From contig NZ_QZMN01000010.1 in NCBI RefSeq assembly GCF_003702705.1, forward strand, positions 85,699-149,698: a DNA stretch of 64,000 bases, read 5' to 3'. The position numbers and the translations under genes are program-made. Source of the DNA: Ornithinimicrobium cerasi. GTDB taxonomy: Bacteria > Actinomycetota > Actinomycetes > Actinomycetales > Dermatophilaceae. Positions 58,660 through 64,000 of this stretch are shown piece by piece (within the stretch, counting starts at the first letter, position 1; the number at the start of each line of letters is the position of its first letter). Below the pieces are notes generated by a model. It did no database searches. It saw only the letters and a program-made list of their open reading frames with translations, and was not told the DNA's origin.

Positions 58660-60078
58660 TCAGTAGCCCTTCACACCCGACTGGTCCTTGCGGCGGGCCC
58701 GGGTCGGCTCCGCCCGCTTGCCGACGGGGTCGGCCTCGTACGTTTGGTACTCGTAGCTGTAGGCGTCCGGGCCCTTCATCGGCAACCGGTTGAGCACCAT
58801 CCCGAGCACGTTGGCGCCCACCTTGTTGAGCGAGCCGAGCACCCGCTCCAGCTGGTCGCGCTTGACCATGCCGGCACCCACGACGACGAGCACACCGTCG
58901 GCCACGCTCGACAGCACCGCGGCGTCGGTCACCGGGATAAGCGGCGGGGAGTCGATGATGACGTAGTCGAAGTTCTCCCGCAGCTGCCCGACGAGGTGGC
59001 GCATGGAGTGCGACCCCAGGAGCTCGCTCGGGTTGGGGGGGATCATGCCGCTGCCCAGGACGCGGAGGTTGCGCGCGTGCGGCTGGAGGACATCCTCGAG
59101 GTCGGCGCGGTCGATCAGGACGTCGGTGAGCCCTGCGGCGTTCTCCAGACCGAGATATTCGAGCAGCCGCGGTCGGCGCAGGTCACCTTCGACCAGGCAG
59201 ACGCTGTGCTCCGAGGCGGCCAGGGTGAGGGCCAGGTTTGCCGTCGTCGTGCTCTTCCCCTCGCCGGGGATCGACGACGTGACCACGATGACGCTCGACG
59301 CCGTGTCCGGACCGGCGAACTGGAGGTTCGTCCGCAGCGTGCGGAACGCCTCCGCCCGTTGGCTGTGCGGGTCGATGTCCATGACGAGCGGGTGACTTGT
59401 GGCGTCGTTGTCGTGTGCGATGGCGCCCAGTACGGGTTCCTCCGTCACGCGTGCCAGGTCTCCCTCACCGCGCACGCGAGTGTCCAGCAGGTCCCGCAGA
59501 ATGCCGAGGCCGAGGCCGAGCAGGAGGCCAAGCACTGTAGCCAGGGCTATGTTGCGCAGTGGATCGGGGCTGACCGGGCCCAGCGGTGCGGTCGCAGGCC
59601 GGACGACCGTCGCCTTGACCGGACTCTCAGCCCCGGCTGACGTCTGCTCGAGCTCCTGGATCGTCTCCATGAACTGCGTAGCGACCGCGTTGGCGATGCT
59701 GGCAGCCTGTGACGGGTCAGCGTCAACTACCGAGACGTTGATGAGCACGGTGTTGGGAGGCACTGTCGCAGTCACCCGCCCAGCCAACGCGTTGACCGAC
59801 TCGGTCAGTTGTAGTTCTTCGACTACCGGGCTCAAGACAACAGGGGTCGTGACGATGTCCGCGTATGTCGCTACCTGGCGTTGCGTGAAGGACCCACCCT
59901 GGACCAGGTCAGACACGCTTTCCCCGCCAGTGATCGAGACGTACAGATCTGCCTCGGCCCGGTAGTCGCGCGGAGTCATCGCTGTGAGTAGAGCCGCGGC
60001 CGCGATCGTCGCCAGCACGACAGCGGCGACGAGCCGCCAGCTGCGCCGGACGATGCGCAGATAGTCAGTCAGTTCCAT
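58660..60078 (-). CDS. Polysaccharide-biosynthesis tyrosine autokinase (Wzz/BY-kinase)
   Basis: A 472-residue protein that combines a Wzz chain-length domain with a bacterial tyrosine kinase. Two membrane helices (about 17-36 and 175-197) frame an extracellular region. The kinase domain has Walker A SIPGEGKSTTT, Walker A' VEGDLRRPRL and Walker B YVIIDSPPL. The C-terminal cluster contains several tyrosines (DAYSYEYQTYEADP, final GY), the usual autophosphorylation sites. It controls length and export of a Wzy-type polysaccharide. AGGA stands 5 nt before the ATG. GC content is somewhat lower than in the left part of the window. Confidence 0.93.
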   Translation of the reverse strand: MELTDYLRIVRRSWRLVAAVVLATIAAAALLTAMTPRDYRAEADLYVSITGGESVSDLVQGGSFTQRQVATYADIVTTPVVLSPVVEELQLTESVNALAGRVTATVPPNTVLINVSVVDADPSQAASIANAVATQFMETIQELEQTSAGAESPVKATVVRPATAPLGPVSPDPLRNIALATVLGLLLGLGLGILRDLLDTRVRGEGDLARVTEEPVLGAIAHDNDATSHPLVMDIDPHSQRAEAFRTLRTNLQFAGPDTASSVIVVTSSIPGEGKSTTTANLALTLAASEHSVCLVEGDLRRPRLLEYLGLENAAGLTDVLIDRADLEDVLQPHARNLRVLGSGMIPPNPSELLGSHSMRHLVGQLRENFDYVIIDSPPLIPVTDAAVLSSVADGVLVVVGAGMVKRDQLERVLGSLNKVGANVLGMVLNRLPMKGPDAYSYEYQTYEADPVGKRAEPTRARRKDQSGVKGY

Positions 60079-60324
60079 AGGAGTCCTGTGATCGGGGGCG
60101 GTCGGTCAAACGATGCCCAACGTACCGGACCGGGCAGCATTCCCAACCGGCGAAGGGGTCGGGGGCCGCCTAGCCCGGATCGTTCACGGGGTGGCGGTGT
60201 GATCGGCGTGGAGAAGCGCCGAAGTGCTCCCTGAGCAGGGAAGACTTGGACTTGTCTACGGTCCCAGGTCGCCCAGCAGGAATGTCAGCGGCGGCTGCAA
60301 AGTCTTCAGGTTCCGACGGGGTGG
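60079..60324. other. Non-coding stretch upstream of the kinase gene, possible IS remnant
   Basis: No gene was found. CCTAGCCCGGATCGTTCAC (60169-60187) and the following text look like a mobile-element end, perhaps of IS1380 type, but this rests on memory and is weak. The kinase promoter should lie here, yet no convincing -35/-10 pair was seen. Confidence 0.25.
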
Positions 60325-60545
60325 GTTCCACTCAACGTCGCAACACCGGCGGACCTTGGGAGGCTAGCAGCGCGGTGAGCAGCTGGTGCGGCGTGCGGTC
60401 GTCGAGGATCATCCGGGGGCGGTTGTTCAGCTCTTCCTCGACGGCGAGCAGGTGCTCGAGGGTATGGATGCCGAGGTCGGTCCCCTTGGGGAAGTAGTCG
60501 CGCAGCAGCCCGTTGGTTCTCGTTCGACCCGCGCTGCCTTGGGTC
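60325..60545 (-). pseudogene. IS30-family transposase remnant (C-terminal end, frameshifted)
   Basis: The minus strand encodes the final part of an IS30-type DDE transposase: QRGSNEN in one frame, then NGLLRDYFPKGTDLG, VEEELNNRPRMILDDRTP in another, ending PPVLRR. A 2-nt deletion between these parts breaks the frame. The right-end inverted repeat region (60325-60348, with TGTTGCGACG on the minus strand) is still recognisable. The catalytic N-terminal and central parts are missing. Confidence 0.8.
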
Positions 60546-60756
60546 GACGCCGACGACTCGAAGCACGAGTACAGCATCGTCCCCGGTCGCCGAGCCGGAC
60601 GCGGGCGCATACGCAGGTATCATCCTGACCGTCGCCCACGAGCAGTTCCGGACGCTGGGCGCCGAGGGGATCCGCGCCTTCGGCGCTCCTGACTCCCACG
60701 TCCTGTACGACCTCAAGTCGCTCCTCCCCAAGGCCGACTCCGACCTGCGTCTCTGA
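60546..60756 (+). pseudogene. C-terminal remnant of a nucleotide-sugar dehydrogenase
   Basis: The plus strand reads HEYSIV, then after a 1-nt frameshift VAEPDAGAYAGIILTVAH, EQFRTLGAEGIRAFG and SHVLYDLKSLLPKADSDLRL before the stop. This is the typical end of UDP-glucose/UDP-N-acetylhexosamine 6-dehydrogenases (WecC/TviB/VipA type). The upstream 350 residues are absent, replaced by the IS30 remnant. It lies 14 bp before the epimerase gene, so an intact dehydrogenase-epimerase pair (as in uronic-acid sugar synthesis) probably once existed here. Confidence 0.75.
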
Positions 60757-60770
60757 CTCAAGGACCTACC

Positions 60771-61697
60771 TTGCACATTCTCATCACCGGCGGTGCCGGC
60801 TTCATCGGCCACAACCTCGCGCGCCTGGCACTCGGCAAGGGTCACGAGGTCCGGGTAATCGACGACCTGTCGACCGGCTATGCCGACAACATCGACGCCC
60901 TCGACGTCGACTTCCGCGAGGCGTCGATCCTCGACGAGGACGCCGTCGCCTCCGCGATGAAGGGCGTCGACTCGATCGTCCACCTGGGTGCTCTCGGCAG
61001 CGTGCCTCGCAGCATCGAGGACCCGCTGCGCAGCCACCAGGCCAACGCCACCGGCACCCTCACCGTGCTCGATCAAGCCCGTCGGGCCGACGTCAACCAC
61101 GTGATGTGCGCGTCGTCCAGCTCGGTCTATGGCATGAACCCGGCCCTGCCGAAGGGTGAACGCGAGTGGACCCGCCCGATGAGCCCGTACGCCGTGAGCA
61201 AGCTCGCCACAGAGCAGTACGCGCTGGCGTTCCAGCAGTCGTACGGCTTCGACTCGCTGGCCTTCCGCTTCTTCAACGTCTACGGCCCCGGCCAGCGCGC
61301 CGGTCACGTCTACGCGGCGGTCATCCCCACCTGGATCGACGCGATGATGAAGGGCGAGCCCGTCTGGGTCAACGGCGACGGCTCGAACTCCCGCGACTTC
61401 ACCTACGTCGAGACGGTCTGCCACGTCCTCCTCGACGCCTCCGAGCGGCGCGTCTCGCACCCGGAACCGGTCAACTTGGCCTTCGGCACGAACACTTCGC
61501 TGCTCGACCTCATCGAGCAGCTCACCGCACTCAGCGGGATCACGCCCGACGTACGCCACCGCGACCCGCGGCATGGCGACGTGCCGCACTCGATGGCCGA
61601 CAACGCCACCCTGCGCTCGCTTTTCCCGGACGTCACCGCCGTAGAGCTCGAGGCGGGGCTGGAGGAGACGCTGGACTGGTTCCGTACACTGGCCTGA
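60771..61697 (+). CDS. NDP-sugar 4-epimerase (extended SDR)
   Basis: A 308-residue extended short-chain dehydrogenase. The NAD motif is ITGGAGFIGHNLAR; the catalytic triad is Ser in CASSSSVYG and Tyr/Lys in SPYAVSKLATE. Then come FRFFNVYGPGQR and RDFTYVETVCHVL, typical of UDP-glucose or UDP-N-acetylglucosamine 4-epimerases (GalE/WbpP/TviC-like). The start is a TTG with AAGGA 9 nt upstream; no alternative fits the Rossmann motif. It is intact although the gene before it is truncated. Confidence 0.87.
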   Translation: MHILITGGAGFIGHNLARLALGKGHEVRVIDDLSTGYADNIDALDVDFREASILDEDAVASAMKGVDSIVHLGALGSVPRSIEDPLRSHQANATGTLTVLDQARRADVNHVMCASSSSVYGMNPALPKGEREWTRPMSPYAVSKLATEQYALAFQQSYGFDSLAFRFFNVYGPGQRAGHVYAAVIPTWIDAMMKGEPVWVNGDGSNSRDFTYVETVCHVLLDASERRVSHPEPVNLAFGTNTSLLDLIEQLTALSGITPDVRHRDPRHGDVPHSMADNATLRSLFPDVTAVELEAGLEETLDWFRTLA

Positions 61698-61734
61698 GTC
61701 GGACGTACTCGCCGGGGGCGGTGCGTGATAACCC

Positions 61735-61890
61735 GAGCATGGCTTCGTTCTGCGAGATCTCGTCCGGAACCGTTGACCGATGACTCTCGCCGGGCAACCT
61801 CCGACAATGCTGTAGCGGGCACGTCCTTGGTGACTACGGCCGATGCAGCGATCACCGAACCTCGCCCGACCGTGACTCCGCCGGACCATG
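61735..61890 (-). pseudogene. Remnant of a hexapeptide acyltransferase
   Basis: GGVTVGRGSVIAASAVVTKDVP in one frame and YSIVGGCPARVIGQRF in the next match the C-terminal end of the acyltransferase at 63178-63780 (GGVTVGRGSVIGASAVVTKD, YSIVGGNPAKVIRNRF). Only this end survives and it is frameshifted. It probably came from a separate paralogous gene or a partial duplication. Confidence 0.72.
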
Positions 61891-61924
61891 ACTCCATCCT
61901 CGTTCGCAAGGTCAGGAGTCTCTA

Positions 61925-63181
61925 CTACACCCAGGGCGGTTCATGGCGCCTCGGGACAGCGACATCCTTGGTGGCTACGCCGGCCGGGATGCCAGCCTGA
62001 GCCTTGCCTGGGGCTTCTGACCCGTCGAGCCGCACCTGCATAGCGGGGAGGCAGGAGATCACGGCCAGGCTTAACCACAGCACGGGCGACTGGAACCAGA
62101 ACCCTGACAGCAGTATCGGGCCGGTCACCACAACCCATGCACCGACTACGCTGACCCGCCTCGGGTGCGCCCAGGCGCGTGGCTCGACCACCACCGCCAG
62201 GTATAAGGCCCTTGTGAACAGGGCCAGCCCGGCCGCGCCGAAGGCGACGGCCACGTCGAGGACCCAGTTGTGCGCGTCGAACCGGGCTGGGCTCAACCCC
62301 TTGAACACGTCGACGCCGTAGCCGAGGACGGGTCGTTCGGTGATGAACTCTCGGGCGAGGGGCCAGATCGTCAGCCGGCCGTTCAGGTCCCCGGCCTCCC
62401 GCCCAAGTGCACCACTGGAGGCGACGTTCCGGATCGCCCCGTCCGCCCACCCGGTGGCCAAGACAAGACTGGCCACCAAGAATAGACCGATGACCCAGGG
62501 GAACAAGACCTGGTGAAACCGGCCCAGGAACAGCCACACGGCTAGGGCACCCAGGCTCAACAACGCTCCACGAGTGCCGTTCAGCAGGACGCCCACGTAC
62601 AGGGTGGCACTCACCATGGCCATGAGCACGAACGCCGCCCGCTTCCACGTGGCCCCGTAGAAGAACACCGTCATCATCGCCGCGGCGGTGGCGAAGCCGT
62701 ACGCGGTGAAGTTGAAGTTAACGTCACCCAGCGCGACCCGGGCGACCTCAGCCTCGTAGGTCCACCGGACGTCCGCGCCTTGGCCCACGACCATGCGGGC
62801 AACACCGAAAACGGCCCCGGCGACGAGGCCTGCCGTGACCATCAGCACGTCCCGTCGGCGGCGGACGACTGCCCGCACCGCCAGGTACAGCACCGCGCAG
62901 GCCACCACGTTGATGAGGCCGACCCACCCGTCGAACACCGCCCACGTCAACGAGCACAAGGTCATGAGCGCGTACAGGCTCACATAGCCCTCGGACCGGG
63001 ATAGCCGCAACGACCCCAAGCGAGTCACGAGCAGCACAGCCCCGACAGCTGCCCCGGTGCGCAACCCGAAGTTCGGGTTGGTCACAGCCACCGCCGCGAG
63101 GATCGCGAGAGTCACCGATTGGAGGTCGGCAGCGGCACCGGCGGCCTTGCTCTGGCTTCTCACGTCGCTCTTAGCCTTCAC
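61925..63181 (-). CDS. O-antigen ligase / Wzy-type polymerase
   Basis: A 418-residue membrane protein with about ten hydrophobic helices. The Wzy_C signature region is LNGRLTIWPLAREFITERP, VLGYGVDVFKG and AHNWVLDVAVAFGAAGLALF, with the conserved Arg and His (HNW) of WaaL/Wzy enzymes that transfer or polymerise lipid-linked glycans. GTG start overlapping the acyltransferase stop (GTGA). The protein ends in a polar tail. In a Gram-positive the role would be assembly or attachment of a surface polysaccharide. Confidence 0.87.
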   Translation of the reverse strand: MKAKSDVRSQSKAAGAAADLQSVTLAILAAVAVTNPNFGLRTGAAVGAVLLVTRLGSLRLSRSEGYVSLYALMTLCSLTWAVFDGWVGLINVVACAVLYLAVRAVVRRRRDVLMVTAGLVAGAVFGVARMVVGQGADVRWTYEAEVARVALGDVNFNFTAYGFATAAAMMTVFFYGATWKRAAFVLMAMVSATLYVGVLLNGTRGALLSLGALAVWLFLGRFHQVLFPWVIGLFLVASLVLATGWADGAIRNVASSGALGREAGDLNGRLTIWPLAREFITERPVLGYGVDVFKGLSPARFDAHNWVLDVAVAFGAAGLALFTRALYLAVVVEPRAWAHPRRVSVVGAWVVVTGPILLSGFWFQSPVLWLSLAVISCLPAMQVRLDGSEAPGKAQAGIPAGVATKDVAVPRRHEPPWV

Positions 63182-63780
63182 CGACGTGTCGCTCTTCCGA
63201 TCGCTGCCTCATGCTCGGTCACCTGGTTCGGGGTGAACCTATTGCGGATCACCTTGGCCGGGTTTCCCCCGACGATGCTGTAGGACGGCACGTCTTTCGT
63301 CACCACGGCAGACGCGCCGATGACGGACCCTCGCCCGACTGTGACGCCCCCGAGGATGGTCGCGTTCCCCCCGACCCACACGTCGTCCTCGATGACCACG
63401 CCGGGGTCGTCCTCGGGCCGCTTCTCGGCATCGCTGACAGTGTCGATGTAGCGCCCGACCAAGTCGAAACGGTGATTGCCGCCGCGGATGGTGACACCGG
63501 GGCCGAACATGACGTGGTCGCCGATCCTGATAGTGGAGCGGGTCGCCAGCAGGGTCGGGCCGGTGCCGAGGTTGACGTGGTGCCCGACGTGGATGGTGTC
63601 GTAGGAGTAGGTGCCGTCCGGGTCGAACTCGAAGTGGTCACCGTGGGAGGCAAACCGGCCGACGGTGGCGTATCCGCGGACCATGCGACGGGCGCGTTCT
63701 GCGGCGGCGAGCAGTCGATCAACCGCCGTCGCGGCCCGAGCGGTGAGTTGCGACGGGCGGCCTCGTGCGTCAAATCTCAT
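63178..63780 (-). CDS. Left-handed beta-helix O-acyltransferase
   Basis: A 200-residue hexapeptide-repeat acyltransferase, probably acetyl-CoA dependent, that decorates a sugar or polysaccharide. The coils run from about residue 60 (VGHHVNLGTGPTLLATRSTIRIGDHVMFGPGV) to 180 (GGVTVGRGSVIGASAVVTKD, YSIVGGNPAKVI). The catalytic His is probably that of IRGGNHRFD. The start ATG is at 63780. The N-terminal 45 residues are helical and basic. It overlaps the ligase gene and forms a two-gene operon with it. Confidence 0.87.
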   Translation of the reverse strand: MRFDARGRPSQLTARAATAVDRLLAAAERARRMVRGYATVGRFASHGDHFEFDPDGTYSYDTIHVGHHVNLGTGPTLLATRSTIRIGDHVMFGPGVTIRGGNHRFDLVGRYIDTVSDAEKRPEDDPGVVIEDDVWVGGNATILGGVTVGRGSVIGASAVVTKDVPSYSIVGGNPAKVIRNRFTPNQVTEHEAAIGRATRR

Positions 63781-63930
63781 GGCCCCGCACCCTACCCGCC
63801 GACTCTATCCGTGACCGACCGTGCGTCTATGGAACGCCCCCCCGGTGGCGCCGATGCAGTCGAATCAGTCGCCGCCACGGAGACCCTCGAGAAACCGGCC
63901 CATCTTCTGCACCTGCGTTCGAGTGGACAC

Positions 63931-64000
63931 TGAATCGCCCCGGGTTTCGTGGAGGCTCGGTTAGTTGGATCCGACCTCGGTGAGGACCGGGTTCTTACGG
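63931..64000 (+). mobile_element. Left end of an IS3-family insertion sequence (continues beyond the window)
   Basis: TGAATCGCCCCGGGTTTCGT (63931-63950) followed by GGAGGCTC closely resembles the terminal inverted repeat of IS6110 and related IS3 elements (TGAACCGCCCCGG, then GGAGACTC). The transposase genes would start just beyond the edge. Between 63781 and 63930 no gene or clear promoter was found. Confidence 0.65.

Noticed and set aside
61166-61783. Plus-strand open frame inside the epimerase gene
   Set aside because: It is an Arg/Pro-rich shadow of the epimerase in another frame without start signal or domains.

Overview
The window is very GC-rich DNA (low 70s percent GC by eye) with tightly packed, overlapping genes (ATGA/GTGA junctions), GTG starts and leaderless-looking promoters. 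With a CueP lipoprotein, a cell-wall-binding-repeat protease, a LigD-type polymerase and DesK/NarL two-component genes, this points to an actinobacterium. The Intrasporangiaceae/Ornithinimicrobium group is my best guess, from gene style only. No rRNA, tRNA or CRISPR array was seen.

Layout. 1-8.2 kb: recC-recB-recD (minus strand, recD cut by the window edge). 8.3-13 kb: membrane protein, YbaK-like deacylase, secreted serine protease with CWB2 repeats, CueP. 13-17.1 kb: branched-chain 2-oxoacid dehydrogenase operon (E1a-E1b-E2) divergent from an Lrp/AsnC regulator, with three helically phased sites between them. 17.3-19.6 kb: LigD-like nuclease/polymerase and a mazEF pair. 19.6-24.6 kb: a five-gene operon dapB-dapA-dapD-aminotransferase-decarboxylase; its DapD is of the Escherichia coli class and its decarboxylase departs from classical LysA. 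25-30.8 kb: two-component system, esterase, ArsR/AHSA1 pair, ATP-grasp protein.

30.8-51.5 kb is a catabolic and uptake island. One operon (livK-livH-fused livMG-livF-MBL hydrolase-FAD monooxygenase) faces an IclR regulator. A second set (livG-fadD-livH-livM-livK-livF-PaaK-like) faces another IclR regulator that is coupled to an acetyl-CoA-synthetase-like protein lacking key catalytic motifs. Both regulator/target gaps hold AT-rich palindromes. The likely logic is uptake of organic acids, CoA activation and ring hydroxylation, but the substrates cannot be read from sequence. A hairpin repeat family (five copies) is scattered between the two regulators.

51.5-56.4 kb encodes one 1624-residue BTAD / STAND ATPase / beta-propeller protein. 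56.5-64 kb is a surface-polysaccharide region: BY-kinase, two SGNH-like membrane proteins, NDP-sugar epimerase, O-antigen ligase and acyltransferase, mixed with an IS30 remnant, truncated genes and the left end of an IS3-type element. This part lacks the octamer GGTATGCC, which is abundant in the rest of the window, and looks acquired and partly decayed.
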